Source: Oscillospiraceae bacterium (lineage in GTDB: Bacteria > Bacillota > Clostridia > Saccharofermentanales > Fastidiosipilaceae). Taken from it: a stretch of 57,048 nucleotides of DNA. Of the stretch, positions 1 through 8,838 are shown piece after piece. A program made the position numbers and the translations under genes. Position 1 is the stretch's first letter; each line of letters starts with the position of its first letter. The stretch is from assembly GCA_028704415.1 (NCBI GenBank), contig JAQWFM010000006.1, forward strand, positions 1-57,048, in the 5' to 3' direction. A model generated the notes under the pieces. That model was given only the letters and a program-made list of their open reading frames with translations. It had not been told where the DNA came from and searched no databases.

Positions 1-450
1 AAACAGGCTTAAGAGCGCGATAACTTCCGCATCAATTTCCGGGCCCCTGGCGCCAAAAGCCTCCAGACCCAGCTGGTGAAACTCCCGGTAGCGCCCCTTT
101 TGCACATTTTCATAGCGAAACAGGTTCAGGATATAAAACAATTTGACCGGATACGGGCGGCTGGACAGGCCCTGCTCGATAAAGGAGCGGACCACCCCGG
201 CGGTTCCCTCCGGCCTCAGGGTCAGGCTGCGCCCGCCCTTATCCTCAAAGGTGTACATTTCTTTTTGCACAATATCCGTGGTGTCCCCCACGCCGTGCTG
301 AAAGACTTCCGTGTATTCAAAGGTCGGGATCCGGATTTCCCCGTATTGGAACAAGGCGCAGGTCTCCGCAAAACAGGCCTCAACCTGGCGCCAGATCCCC
401 GTCTGTGGGGGCAGCAAATCCCGCGTACCTTTAGGTGCTGTCAAGCTCAT
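1..450 (-). CDS. hisS: histidyl-tRNA synthetase, N-terminal part (cut by window edge)
   Basis: Charges tRNA-His with histidine in the cytoplasm; class II synthetase. The 150 codons present begin MSLTAPKGTRDLLP, the usual HisS opening, and include the class II motif 2 region (FRYENVQKGRYREFHQ) near the window edge. The start at 450 is set by a GGAGGATGGT ribosome binding site directly upstream on the minus strand. The gene runs off the left edge, so the C-terminal anticodon-binding domain is not visible. HisZ also shares this fold, but KGTRDLLP together with the well-kept motif 2 favours a true HisS. It is divergent from metK. Confidence 0.9.
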   Translation of the reverse strand, partial: MSLTAPKGTRDLLPPQTGIWRQVEACFAETCALFQYGEIRIPTFEYTEVFQHGVGDTTDIVQKEMYTFEDKGGRSLTLRPEGTAGVVRSFIEQGLSSRPYPVKLFYILNLFRYENVQKGRYREFHQLGLEAFGARGPEIDAEVIALLSLF

Positions 451-724
451 ACCATCCTCCGTGCATATATAAACTGGCGGTAACATCCCGCCGCAGTCCG
501 TGCAGCTGCAAGGCGTGCGTCCGTCAGCGATCAGTATCAGCTTATTATAACGCAAATAGTCCGCCTTTGCCTTGCTTCCGGTCCGGCCAGCCGGCTCCCG
601 GCAACTGGCGGCCGCTTCGCACGGCTTAGGGTACAGCGGCGCCGCTTTGGGCAACGCGGCCGATTAGTCTGAGGTATAAAATTAGCGTACAATAGCAGGG
701 TATATGGAGGAGGAACCAGCCTTT
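451..724. other. divergent intergenic region between hisS and metK
   Basis: This stretch should hold both promoters. On the minus strand a perfect TATAAT (549 to 544) faces hisS, but I see no good -35 element for it. On the plus strand TACAAT (688-693) with TTAGTC 18 bases upstream (664-669) is a weak candidate for metK. I looked for a SAM riboswitch ahead of metK and a T-box ahead of hisS and recognised neither; the distance from the TATAAT box to the hisS start is too short for a T-box. Confidence 0.35.
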
Positions 725-1912
725 ATGAGTAAATATTTCACATCTGAATCTGTAACAGAAGGGCATCCTGACAAAGTAGCAGATCAGGTTTCAGACGCCA
801 TCTTGGACGCCATGCTGCAGCAGGATCCCTTTTCAAGGGTTGCGGCGGAAACCACGGTCGCCACAGGTCTGGTGCTGGTAGTAGGAGAGATTACTACTGA
901 AGCTTATGTAGACATACCTAAAGTCGTCCGCAAGACCATCCGGGATATTGGCTATACCCGGAATCAGGGGGGCTTTGACGCGGATTCAATCGCGGTGCTG
1001 ACCTCAATTGATGAGCAGTCTCCGGATATTGCGCAGGGCGTCAATCAGGCTTATGAAAACCGGGCGGCCGGCGGCAAAGAGGATTTTGGCAGCGGAGCCG
1101 GAGATCAGGGGATTATCTTCGGTTATGCCTGCAATGATACGCCTGAGTACATGCCACCTGCGATCAGCTACGCGCACCGTCTGACCAGACGGCTGGCTGA
1201 GGTTCGCAAGGATGGCACGCTGCCCTATCTGCGGCCGGACGGCAAATCTCAGGTCACCGTTGAGTTTGGTCCGGACGGCCATCCCCGCCGCATTGACACC
1301 GTCGTTTTATCCACGCAGCACGCGGCTGAGGTCTCCCTGGCGCAGATAACCCATGATGTTAAGGCGCAGGTGATTCAGGCCGTGCTGCCGCCGGAACTGC
1401 TGGATAAAGACACTCGTTATTTCATTAATCCGACCGGGCGCTTTGTCGTCGGAGGTCCCCAGGGTGATTCAGGCTTAACCGGGCGTAAAATTATTGTTGA
1501 CACCTATGGCGGCACGGCCCGTAATGGCGGCGGGGCATTTTCAGGCAAGGATCCGACTAAAGTGGACCGGTCCGCCGCTTATGCGGCGCGCTGGGTAGCC
1601 AAAAACCTGGTGGCGGCCGGCCTGGCGGATAAGCTGGAGGTGGAACTGGCCTATGCGATTGGGGTAGCCGAGCCGGTCTCGATTGCGGTGGACAGCTTTG
1701 GCAGCGGCAAACTTTCTGATGACCAGCTTGCCGGGCTTATCCGGGAGGTTTTTGATCTGCGGCCCAGTGCTATCATCAGCGCCCTGGATCTGCGCCGTCC
1801 CATCTATACGCAAACAGCCGCGTACGGGCATTTTGGCCGCAATGACCTTAATTTAAGCTGGGAACAGCTGGACCGGGTCGAGGCCCTGCAACTGGCAGCA
1901 GCTAAACTCTGA
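725..1912 (+). CDS. metK: S-adenosylmethionine synthetase
   Basis: Makes S-adenosylmethionine from methionine and ATP in the cytoplasm. The 395-aa product has the family's usual length and signatures: [16 protein letters not shown] near the N terminus, the [12 protein letters not shown] motif around residue 120, and the glycine-rich [16 protein letters not shown] around residue 265. The start at 725 is chosen over an in-frame ATG at 704 because GGAGGAGG (706-713) lies between them at the right distance, and [15 protein letters not shown] is the normal MetK start. A clear intrinsic terminator follows, so the gene looks monocistronic. Confidence 0.97.
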   Translation: MSKYFTSESVTEGHPDKVADQVSDAILDAMLQQDPFSRVAAETTVATGLVLVVGEITTEAYVDIPKVVRKTIRDIGYTRNQGGFDADSIAVLTSIDEQSPDIAQGVNQAYENRAAGGKEDFGSGAGDQGIIFGYACNDTPEYMPPAISYAHRLTRRLAEVRKDGTLPYLRPDGKSQVTVEFGPDGHPRRIDTVVLSTQHAAEVSLAQITHDVKAQVIQAVLPPELLDKDTRYFINPTGRFVVGGPQGDSGLTGRKIIVDTYGGTARNGGGAFSGKDPTKVDRSAAYAARWVAKNLVAAGLADKLEVELAYAIGVAEPVSIAVDSFGSGKLSDDQLAGLIREVFDLRPSAIISALDLRRPIYTQTAAYGHFGRNDLNLSWEQLDRVEALQLAAAKL

Positions 1913-1943
1913 GCGGCCGGGCCGTCTCTGCCCGCCGGATACT

Positions 1944-1980
1944 GGGGACCGTAATCTAACTGATTACGGCCCTTTTGTTA
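1944..1980 (+). terminator. intrinsic terminator of metK
   Basis: An 8-bp stem (CCGTAATC 1949-1956 with GATTACGG 1962-1969, loop TAACT) is extended by GGG/CCC pairing (1945-1947 with 1970-1972, one bulged A), followed by TTTTGTTATTTT. Confidence 0.85.
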
Positions 1981-2032
1981 TTTTGAACAAAGATCAGGCC
2001 GGCCGATTGGTGAAAATCGTAGCCTGCATTGC

Positions 2033-2060
2033 TTGTGAATTAGCCGCCACGCTTTATAAT
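2033..2060 (+). promoter_or_regulatory. sigma-A type promoter of the ECF-coaBC-coaX operon
   Basis: TTGTGA (2033-2038), a 16-bp spacer and a perfect TATAAT (2055-2060). It lies 66 bases upstream of the first start codon and just after the metK terminator. Confidence 0.65.
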
Positions 2061-2125
2061 AAACAAAAAAGCCAGCCCGGGCGGCAGCGTTGTATTCCTT
2101 GCGGGAAACGACAGTGGAGGCAATT

Positions 2126-2794
2126 ATGAAACAAAATGATCATCAGGCGGAACTGCAGCCGCCAGTCAGTCAAAAACGGCGGCTGCGGCGGCAGATATTT
2201 TTAGTCTTTTTTGTCGTACTGGAGGTCGTGATGACTCTGGTACCGTTTTTAGGGTTTATACCGGTTGGTCCCATCAACGCGACCACCCTGCATCTGCCGG
2301 TTATCCTGGCGGGACTGCTCCTGGGCTGGCAGGCCGGACTGGTCACTGGCTTTACCTTTGGCCTGCTGTCGATGCTGCGGGCGACCTTTCAGCCTGACCT
2401 CACCAGCTTTATCTTTTCGCCCTTTATCACCATCAGCGGTTATTCCGGCAATCTGAGCAGCTTGTTCATTGCCTTTGTCCCGCGTATGCTGATGGGTCTG
2501 GCCGCGGCCTGGCTCAGCCGCTGGTTACTGCGGCACTGGCATAAGCAGGCCCTGGCTTACGGTCTCAGCGCGTTTGTCGCTTCCATGTGTAACACCCTCC
2601 TGGTCCTGACCGGCATATATGTGTTTCACCGCCAGGGTTACAGTCACGTCATTCAGGTCAGTGTTTCTGCTCTTTTTGGCATCCTGGCCGCCAGCATCAC
2701 GGGGATCGGTCTGGTGGAGGCCATTCTGGCCGATATTATCTGCGTCCCCATTGTCATGGCGTTGCAGAAAGGCTTTAAGGATCTTTTAGTATGA
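2126..2794 (+). CDS. ECF transporter S component, probably pantothenate-type
   Basis: Substrate-capturing membrane subunit of an energy-coupling-factor vitamin transporter. The 222-aa protein is mostly hydrophobic with about six membrane segments. A short charged N terminus is followed by a first helix (residues ~25-45), and the GPINATTLHLPVILAGLLLG stretch is typical of S components. The start at 2126 follows TGGAGG at 2115-2120; an upstream in-frame start lacks such a site. Its stop overlaps the coaBC start (ATGA, 2791-2794). Because it is coupled to coaBC and coaX, pantothenate is the likely substrate (inference; other PanT-like proteins sit in this context). The shared EcfA/T module is not in the window. 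Confidence 0.82.
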   Translation: MKQNDHQAELQPPVSQKRRLRRQIFLVFFVVLEVVMTLVPFLGFIPVGPINATTLHLPVILAGLLLGWQAGLVTGFTFGLLSMLRATFQPDLTSFIFSPFITISGYSGNLSSLFIAFVPRMLMGLAAAWLSRWLLRHWHKQALAYGLSAFVASMCNTLLVLTGIYVFHRQGYSHVIQVSVSALFGILAASITGIGLVEAILADIICVPIVMALQKGFKDLLV

Positions 2795-3969
2795 AAAAGA
2801 CGATTGTGTTAGGTGTCAGCAGCAGTATCGCGGCTTTTAAAAGCGTGCAGTTAACCAGTGATTTGCTAAAGCTGGGCTATGATGTGGAGGTCATTATGAC
2901 ACCGCACGCCACCCAGCTGATTCAACCGCTGACCTTCTCTGCGCTTACTCAGCATAAAACCTATGTTGACACCTTTGACCGCCAGGTCCCTTACGAGATT
3001 GAGCATATCTCGCTGGCGCACAAAGCCGCTGCCTTTATTGTGGCGCCCGCTACGGCTAATATCATTGCCAAACTTTCGGCAGGTCTGGCCGATGACATGC
3101 TGACCACCACTTTTTTAGCGGCGGAGTGTCCTAAGTTTATTGCTCCGGCTATGAACACGGCCATGCTGCATAACCCGGCCACACAGGCCAATCTGCAGAC
3201 CCTGGCGGCGCGCGGCGTAAAGCTTATCCACAGTGCCAGCGGCCGGCTGGCTTGCGGCGACACCGGTGAGGGTAAGTTAGCCAGCCTGACCGATATCATG
3301 GCCGCGCTGACCGCTCAGTTGGAAACGCAGCCGGGCCTGGCGGGCCGGCGGGTCCTGGTCAGTGCCGGTCCCACGCGGGAGGCGCTGGACCCGGTCCGAT
3401 TTATCAGCAACCCTTCCAGCGGACGCATGGGGTACGCCCTGGCCCGGCAGGCCCGGCTGATGGGAGCTGATGTGACTTTAGTCAGTGGCCCGGTTGAACT
3501 GACCCCGCCGCCGGGCGTCCGGGTCCTTGCGGTCGTCACCGCCGCGGAAATGGCTCAGGCCCTTAAGCAGGAATATGCGCAGGCGGACCTGGTCTTTATG
3601 GCGGCGGCGGTGGCAGACTATTACTTACCTGATCCGGCCGTCTCCAAAATCAAAAAGACCGCGGCACCGTTAACCTTAACCTTAAGCCGGACCGAAGATA
3701 TCTTAGCCTGGATGGGCGACCACAAAACTCATCAAAAGCTTTGTGGCTTTGCGATGGAGACAGAGGACCTGCTGACCCATGCCCGGGAAAAATTTGAGCA
3801 CAAGCATTGTGATCTCCTGGTAGCCAATGACCTGACGGAAGCCGGCGCCGGGTTTGGCCATACGACCAATGTCGTCAGCCTGATCAGCCAGGCAGGGGTG
3901 CGTAAGCTCCCCCTGCAAAGCAAAGAGGCCATTGCCAGGCAGATCCTGCTGACTTTGGAGGCACTGTAA
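2791..3969 (+). CDS. coaBC: bifunctional phosphopantothenoylcysteine decarboxylase / phosphopantothenate-cysteine ligase
   Basis: Catalyses two steps of coenzyme A synthesis: CTP-dependent ligation of cysteine to 4'-phosphopantothenate and FMN-dependent decarboxylation. The 392-aa length is normal for the fusion. The N-terminal CoaC flavoprotein domain shows APATANIIAKLSAGLADDML and the PAMNTAMLHNPAT motif (about residues 125-137). The C-terminal CoaB domain shows the TREALDPVRFISNPSSGRMG signature (about 195-215) and AAAVADY. It overlaps the S component by 4 bases and coaX by 1 base, indicating translational coupling in one CoA operon. Confidence 0.96.
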   Translation: MKKTIVLGVSSSIAAFKSVQLTSDLLKLGYDVEVIMTPHATQLIQPLTFSALTQHKTYVDTFDRQVPYEIEHISLAHKAAAFIVAPATANIIAKLSAGLADDMLTTTFLAAECPKFIAPAMNTAMLHNPATQANLQTLAARGVKLIHSASGRLACGDTGEGKLASLTDIMAALTAQLETQPGLAGRRVLVSAGPTREALDPVRFISNPSSGRMGYALARQARLMGADVTLVSGPVELTPPPGVRVLAVVTAAEMAQALKQEYAQADLVFMAAAVADYYLPDPAVSKIKKTAAPLTLTLSRTEDILAWMGDHKTHQKLCGFAMETEDLLTHAREKFEHKHCDLLVANDLTEAGAGFGHTTNVVSLISQAGVRKLPLQSKEAIARQILLTLEAL

Positions 3970-4769
3970 TGCTAGCCGTCATTGATATTGGCAACACTAA
4001 TATAACTCTGGGCTTATTTGAAGGCCGCCGGCTCTGCGCCAATTACCGCCTGACCTCCGGTGTCAAGCGCACCAGTGATGAATATGGTTTTTTACTGACC
4101 GGGTTTATGAATAACGCCGGCATCTCCGCCACACAGATCGAAGCCGTTGTGATTTCTTCCGTCGTGCCTAAAATCATGCATTCTTTTACCAATTCCATCC
4201 GTAAATACCTGAAAACCGAACCGATCGTACTGGGTCCGGGCTTAAAGACCGGAATTGCCATTAAAACCGACAACCCCCGGGAGTTAGGCGCCGACCGCAT
4301 TGCTTTAGCAGCTGCGGCACATTATGTTTACGGCGGAGATTTGCTGGTGATTGATTTTGGTACCGCCACAACCTTTGATTATGTCAGTGCCAAAGGCGAA
4401 TTTATGGGAGGCGCAATTGCCCCGGGGCTGGAGATATCCGCGGGGGCGCTGTCCGCCAAAGCCGCCAAGCTGCCTGAAATTGAGATCAGGGCCGTATCCG
4501 CGATCTGCGGTAAAAACACGATAGCCAGTATGCAGGCCGGAGTGTTTTATGGTTATGTCGGCCTGACTGAAAGTATCGTCGCCCGCTTTAAAAAGGAAAT
4601 AGACAAGCCGCTGAAAATCATAGCCAGCGGCGGTTTAGGCAAATTAATCTACGACAACAGTCCCTGCATCGATGTTTATAACCCCGCCTTGATTTTTGAC
4701 GGGCTGCGGATTATTTATGAAAAAAACCGGCGCAACCTGGGGCCCGGTTCAAACCAGGCGGATTTGTAA
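3969..4769 (+). CDS. coaX: type III pantothenate kinase
   Basis: Phosphorylates pantothenate, the first committed step to coenzyme A. The 266-aa product opens with MLAVIDIGNTNITLGLF, the phosphate-binding motif of the ASKHA-fold CoaX family. It also has GADRIALAAAAHYVYG (about 105-120), DFGTATTFDYV (about 128-138) and GGAIAPGLEIS. Type III kinases need a monovalent cation and are not feedback-inhibited by CoA (family knowledge). The start codon overlaps the coaBC stop by one base (TAATG at 3967-3971). With the upstream transporter this makes a complete uptake-and-activation operon. Confidence 0.96.
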   Translation: MLAVIDIGNTNITLGLFEGRRLCANYRLTSGVKRTSDEYGFLLTGFMNNAGISATQIEAVVISSVVPKIMHSFTNSIRKYLKTEPIVLGPGLKTGIAIKTDNPRELGADRIALAAAAHYVYGGDLLVIDFGTATTFDYVSAKGEFMGGAIAPGLEISAGALSAKAAKLPEIEIRAVSAICGKNTIASMQAGVFYGYVGLTESIVARFKKEIDKPLKIIASGGLGKLIYDNSPCIDVYNPALIFDGLRIIYEKNRRNLGPGSNQADL

Positions 4770-4775
4770 CCCCGT

Positions 4776-4795
4776 CCGGCACCGGTCATGCCGGT
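4776..4795. terminator. weak hairpin between convergent genes
   Basis: In the 38-base gap between the coaX stop and the convergent sugar-transferase stop, CCGGCA (4776-4781) can pair with TGCCGG (4789-4794), or ACCGG with CCGGT. No T run follows on either strand, so a terminator role is only a guess from position. Confidence 0.25.
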
Positions 4796-4807
4796 TAACC
4801 GTCAGTG

Positions 4808-5557
4808 TCAGAAGGCGCCTTTCCGGCTCAGCACGGCCGGAACGGTCTTTAGCAGAATTTTCAGGTCAGTGGTCAGACTGCGCTCCCTGATATAACGCAG
4901 ATCCAGGGCGACCCAGTCGTTAAAGCTGAGCTCACTGCGGCCGCCAATCTGCCAGTAACAAGTAAGCCCGGGCTTTACGGCCAGTCTGCCCAGCTGGTAG
5001 GCGTCATAGGCCTTAACTTCCCGGGGCAGCGGCGGCCTGGGACCGACCAGACTCATATCACCTTTCAGGACATTCCATAACTGCGGCAATTCATCAATAC
5101 TTGTTTTACGGATGAACCTTCCCACCCGCGTCACCCTGGGGTCATGTGTCATTTTAAAGGCAGGACCGTCATGCTCGTTATGCTGCAGCAGCTCGGCTTT
5201 TTTAGCCTCGGCGTCTATGACCATACTGCGCACTTTATACATGGTGAAGGGCGCGCCGTCTTTACCCAGCCTGGTCTGGGCGTAAAACACGGGTCCGCCA
5301 TCTTCAATTTTAATAAAAGCGGCTACAATGATGAAAACAGGCAGGGACAAAAGCAGGCCCAGGATTGAGAAGATGATGCTGAAAAAGCGCTTAACCGTCA
5401 AATAAATTTTTTCCCGGCTGCCGGACAGTTTACACAGCGGTTCCTGGACGCTAAACTCTTCAAGGGACTGAACACACTGATCCTGCCGGTCCTGAGTCAG
5501 GCTCTGGGCGTTAGCAAGTGTGGCAATTGGTTCTTCCGTCTGTTCCGGCGAAGTCAT
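4808..5557 (-). CDS. undecaprenyl-phosphate sugar phosphotransferase (priming glycosyltransferase)
   Basis: Transfers a sugar-1-phosphate to undecaprenyl phosphate to start a surface polysaccharide repeat unit at the inner membrane. The 249-aa protein has a polar N terminus (~55 residues), one hydrophobic segment (about 60-90), then the bacterial sugar transferase domain. Visible marks are GGPVFYAQTRLGKDG, TMYKVRSM, the basic/acidic HDPRVTRVGRFIRKTSIDELPQ region and MSLVGPRPPLPREV. This is the short WcaJ/EpsL-like catalytic form without the four-helix N-terminal region of full WbaP proteins. The start follows AGAGGTG on the minus strand. It is divergent from the polysaccharide regulatory genes that begin at 6013. 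Confidence 0.9.
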   Translation of the reverse strand: MTSPEQTEEPIATLANAQSLTQDRQDQCVQSLEEFSVQEPLCKLSGSREKIYLTVKRFFSIIFSILGLLLSLPVFIIVAAFIKIEDGGPVFYAQTRLGKDGAPFTMYKVRSMVIDAEAKKAELLQHNEHDGPAFKMTHDPRVTRVGRFIRKTSIDELPQLWNVLKGDMSLVGPRPPLPREVKAYDAYQLGRLAVKPGLTCYWQIGGRSELSFNDWVALDLRYIRERSLTTDLKILLKTVPAVLSRKGAF

Positions 5558-6012
5558 CCTGACACCTCTGCATTCATTACCTAAATATACGCGAATAAAC
5601 TACTTAAAACAGCTATACCGCGCGCCTCGAATCTGAGTTTACAGCTAAAGTCTGTCTGCTGCCATACAAAATTTACAAAATGGCAATAATTTATTGATCG
5701 GTCTAATTATATACCTTTTTTTCAAATTTAGCAGCCCAAAACGGAAATTTTGAACGGCAGAGGTTTGACTTGCCCAAATCGGGCGGTTCATTTTTGCCGG
5801 TTCGTTACATAATCAACCTGGGGACGGCCTTCAGGCCTCAGCGGCGATATTTTTTAATCAATTTAAAAGCATTTCTAATTAGTCTGCTGAAATCGCTTGA
5901 ATTGGCCCTTAATATTATATACAATGCCAACGGTATACAATCTTTGTCATCAAGTTTTCCCCTTATTTATTTGCAGGAAAATACACCAGTCTGGCCTGTA
6001 AAGGAGATCAGT
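5558..6012. other. AT-rich divergent intergenic region
   Basis: 455 bases without a convincing gene, clearly richer in A+T than its surroundings. A long frame open from 5770 into the LCP gene has no ribosome binding site and an atypical composition, so I treat it as non-coding 5' region. It contains the LCP promoter at 5897-5925. A second TATACAAT at 5934-5941 lacks a -35 box. The promoter of the divergent sugar transferase is not obvious. Confidence 0.5.
5897..5925 (+). promoter_or_regulatory. sigma-A type promoter of the LCP-YveK-kinase-phosphatase operon
   Basis: TTGAAT (5897-5902), 17-bp spacer and TACAAT (5920-5925), about 90 bases upstream of the LCP start codon. Confidence 0.6.
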
Positions 6013-7176
6013 ATGTCCAGGTTAAAAAATAACTTGAATTCAAGGGAACCTGTTTCAGGTCATGATCGGAGCAGTAAACCCAGGCGCCGAGGCAATAAGC
6101 ACCCGATTATCGCGACCCTGGTCATATTATTAGCGGTTATTTTGATATTAGCCGGTGTTGCCGCCATTTACGCCAACAGCCTTTTGGATAAAATCAATTA
6201 TGTAAATGAAAATGACACCACGGAAACTTATGCTTCCGCGACGGTGGATGAAAACGGCAATATTCTCAGTTCGGAAACTGAGGCAGATATTGACAGTTCA
6301 GTTTATGAGTCGCTGGATCCGGACGAGGCCTCTCAGGTGGCACAGGACGCGGCTGACGCCGCCAATGATGACACCCCGCTGCTATCCGCAGACGGCGTTA
6401 CCAATATTTTACTGATCGGTACAGATAACCGGGTGGCGGGCGAGTACACACGCTCTGACGCCATGATTCTGTTATCGATCAATCAAAACAGCAAGCGTCT
6501 GGTGATGAGTTCATTAATGCGGGATATGTATGTCAGCATAACAGGTTACGGCAATACCAAACTGAATCATGCCAATCAGTACGGCGGTCCCTCCCTGCTG
6601 CTGGAGACTGTCCGCAACAACTTTAAAGTGGATGTGGACCAATACGCCATGGTGGATTTTTATTCGCTGGCTGACATCATCGATATTGTAGGCGGGATTG
6701 ACCTGGATATTGAAAACGGAGAGATCCCCTATCTGAACAGCTACTTAAGCGAGCTAAATGCTTACAAAGGGGTCGCTACTGATCAGGATTACATCCAGAC
6801 AGCCGGATTGCAGCACGTCAACGGTGCTCAGGCGGTAGCTTACGCCCGTATCCGCTACTACGGTAACGCCGATTTTCAGCGGACGGAACGCCAGCGTACA
6901 GTCTTGAATAAAATGATGGAAGCGGTAAAGGGCGCGTCGATTTTACAGCTGAATACCATTCTGGATGCCATTTTGCCTGAAGTTGAGACCAACCTCACTA
7001 AGGGAGAGATGTTAAAATTAATTACGCTGCTGCCTTCGGCGTTAAACTATGAGCAGGAACAGGTGCAGATTCCGGCAGACGGTACCTTTACCTATGCCAC
7101 GATCAACGGCTTGAGCTTTCTGGTTCCTGACCTGGAAGCTAACCGGGAAATCCTGCAGGAAGCAATCTATAAGTAA
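6013..7176 (+). CDS. LytR-CpsA-Psr (LCP) family glycopolymer ligase
   Basis: LCP proteins transfer lipid-linked polymers such as teichoic acid or capsule to peptidoglycan outside the membrane. The 387-aa product has a basic cytoplasmic N terminus, one membrane helix (about residues 31-53) and an acidic linker. The LCP domain follows: NILLIGTDNR, YTRSDAMILLSI, the arginine-containing SSLMRDMYV, KLNHANQYGG, GGIDLDIENGEIPYLNSYL and AYARIRYYGNADFQRTERQR, the last holding the family arginines. The start at 6013 follows AAGGAG (6001-6006). It leads an operon with chain-length and kinase/phosphatase genes, so the polymer is likely the exopolysaccharide primed by the divergent transferase (inference). 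Confidence 0.92.
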   Translation: MSRLKNNLNSREPVSGHDRSSKPRRRGNKHPIIATLVILLAVILILAGVAAIYANSLLDKINYVNENDTTETYASATVDENGNILSSETEADIDSSVYESLDPDEASQVAQDAADAANDDTPLLSADGVTNILLIGTDNRVAGEYTRSDAMILLSINQNSKRLVMSSLMRDMYVSITGYGNTKLNHANQYGGPSLLLETVRNNFKVDVDQYAMVDFYSLADIIDIVGGIDLDIENGEIPYLNSYLSELNAYKGVATDQDYIQTAGLQHVNGAQAVAYARIRYYGNADFQRTERQRTVLNKMMEAVKGASILQLNTILDAILPEVETNLTKGEMLKLITLLPSALNYEQEQVQIPADGTFTYATINGLSFLVPDLEANREILQEAIYK

Positions 7177-7221
7177 GCGGACGCAAGGCAGGGTACACAT
7201 ATACGGGAGGTTGGCGTCATC

Positions 7222-7917
7222 GTGCAAGATAACAGCAGTGAAGAACGTGAAATCAGTCTGATTGAATTATGGAACAGCTTTAAGCAGCACTTGCGGCCTA
7301 TCATCATTACCGCCATGCTGGCCGGCCTGCTGACGTTTGCCGTCTCCTCATTTGTTCTGCCTAAAAAATACCAGGCCGCCGTCAAATTATATGTATCTAC
7401 TACCGCTACCAATAATGGCTCTGACTTAAACGCGCTTAACTATGCTCAAAAAATTGTTAACACCTATATTGAGATGCTGCGAACCAATAGTTTTTATGAA
7501 AAAGTTGTCGCGGCGGATGATGAAAACCTGACCGCCGCCCAATTGTCCGACATGCTTGATTTCGAGCTTTTAAACAGCACCGAAGTGTTCAGCGTCACAG
7601 TAACCTCAGGCAGTCCCCTGCAGGCCAAGCGAATCGCGGATACCATTGCCAGCCTGGCCCCGCAGACCATCGCGGATCTCAACGATAACGCCAGTCTGCA
7701 TGTCGTCGACAGTCCGCTGCTGCCTACAGCGCCCTCCTCCCCAAACACCAAGCGCAATACCGCACTGGGCCTGCTGGTGGGTCTGGTCCTGGCCTACGCC
7801 TTCTTCCTGATCCGGGACCTCCTGGACAAGACGATTTATGATGAGGACGACCTGCATAATCGCTATGATTATCCCCTGCTGGCGACCATTCCCTCTTTCA
7901 GCAAAAAAGGTCGCTGA
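7222..7917 (+). CDS. polysaccharide chain-length regulator, YveK/CapA (Wzz-type)
   Basis: Membrane adaptor that controls polymer length and activates the partner tyrosine kinase. The 231-aa protein has a first membrane helix at about 25-46, an extracytoplasmic region and a second helix near 178-199. A PTAPSSPNTKRN stretch just before helix 2 is the Wzz-type proline-rich motif. The cytoplasmic tail (KTIYDEDDLHNRYDYPLLATIP) is the usual kinase contact. The start is a GTG with GGGAGG 11 bases upstream, slightly far. The kinase domain is on a separate gene immediately downstream, the common Gram-positive arrangement. Confidence 0.9.
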   Translation: MQDNSSEEREISLIELWNSFKQHLRPIIITAMLAGLLTFAVSSFVLPKKYQAAVKLYVSTTATNNGSDLNALNYAQKIVNTYIEMLRTNSFYEKVVAADDENLTAAQLSDMLDFELLNSTEVFSVTVTSGSPLQAKRIADTIASLAPQTIADLNDNASLHVVDSPLLPTAPSSPNTKRNTALGLLVGLVLAYAFFLIRDLLDKTIYDEDDLHNRYDYPLLATIPSFSKKGR

Positions 7918-7994
7918 TCAGGACTGACCCAGGCAGCAGACCAGATCAACTCTGCTGCAGCTTTTGATTGTATCTTGAGAGGAGACTTAAACTC

Positions 7995-8819
7995 ATGATC
8001 ACCTCACCGCTGCCCCCCTGCTTTTGTTTGGATAAGCCTGAAGATTCCGCAGCGTATTGGGCTAAACACAGTGAAAAAAAGCCGGCCGACAGTCCGGCCC
8101 GCCTGACCCGGCAGCCGGACCGCAAGCCGGCCGCCCGCCAACGCCTGGGGATCGACGAAGACCGCAAATTTGCGGTCACTGAAGCTTACCGCAAAGCCCG
8201 CACCAATCTGACCTTTTCCATTCTGAAAGAAGGCTGCAGGAAAATTGTTTTCACCAGCGCCAACGCCGCGGAGGGCAAAACCACCACGACGGCTAATGTG
8301 GCGATCTCCTTGGCCCAGCAGGTCGGCGTCAAAGTCCTGTTAATTGACGGTGATTTAAGGAAGCCTAAACTCAACCGGTTTTTCGGGCTGAAAAACATTC
8401 CCGGTCTGACTAACTATCTGGTGCAGAGTCTGCCGCGGGAAGAGATCATTCAGTCCACCAGAATTCCCAACCTGCAGTTAATCAGTTCCGGCACGACTAT
8501 CCCAAATCCTTCGGAAATCCTGGCCAGTCCGGAAATGCAAAAATTTCTGGCGACATTAGGCGCAGAATATGACTTTATCATCCTGGATTCCCCGCCGATA
8601 AACGCGGTCATAGACGCGGTTTCCCTGAGTTCACTGGCAGATGGTTATGTCCTGGTCGTGCGGTCCGGGGTGACTCAGACCAATGAGCTGGACCGGGCTA
8701 TCCTGGCGCTGGAAAAAGCGCAGACAAAAATCCTGGGCCTGATCCTCAATGATACGCCGCTGGATACTAAAAAGAGTCACTACTACAATTATTACAGTTC
8801 TGACGAAACTCATCAGTAA
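7995..8819 (+). CDS. bacterial tyrosine (BY) kinase, CpsD/CapB/YwqD type
   Basis: Cytoplasmic autophosphorylating kinase regulating exopolysaccharide assembly with the preceding YveK-like adaptor. The 274-aa protein has Walker A (SANAAEGKTTTTANVA, about residue 95), Walker A' (VLLIDGDLRKPKL, about 120) and Walker B (FIILDSPPINAV, about 200). A C-terminal tyrosine cluster (SHYYNYYSSDETHQ) is the expected autophosphorylation site. The start at 7995 follows AGAGGAGA; an earlier in-frame start at 7968 lies before this site. The first ~55 residues are an unusual proline- and arginine-rich, probably disordered segment. Confidence 0.93.
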   Translation: MITSPLPPCFCLDKPEDSAAYWAKHSEKKPADSPARLTRQPDRKPAARQRLGIDEDRKFAVTEAYRKARTNLTFSILKEGCRKIVFTSANAAEGKTTTTANVAISLAQQVGVKVLLIDGDLRKPKLNRFFGLKNIPGLTNYLVQSLPREEIIQSTRIPNLQLISSGTTIPNPSEILASPEMQKFLATLGAEYDFIILDSPPINAVIDAVSLSSLADGYVLVVRSGVTQTNELDRAILALEKAQTKILGLILNDTPLDTKKSHYYNYYSSDETHQ

Positions 8820-8838
8820 AACAGGAGGCCCGGGCGGT

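Noticed and set aside
451-724. Possible SAM riboswitch before metK or T-box before hisS
   Set aside because: No recognisable conserved core for either, and the leader lengths are too short.
5770-6012. Longer N terminus for the LCP protein from an upstream start
   Set aside because: No ribosome binding site, AT-rich non-coding-like composition, and it crosses the likely promoter at 5897-5925.
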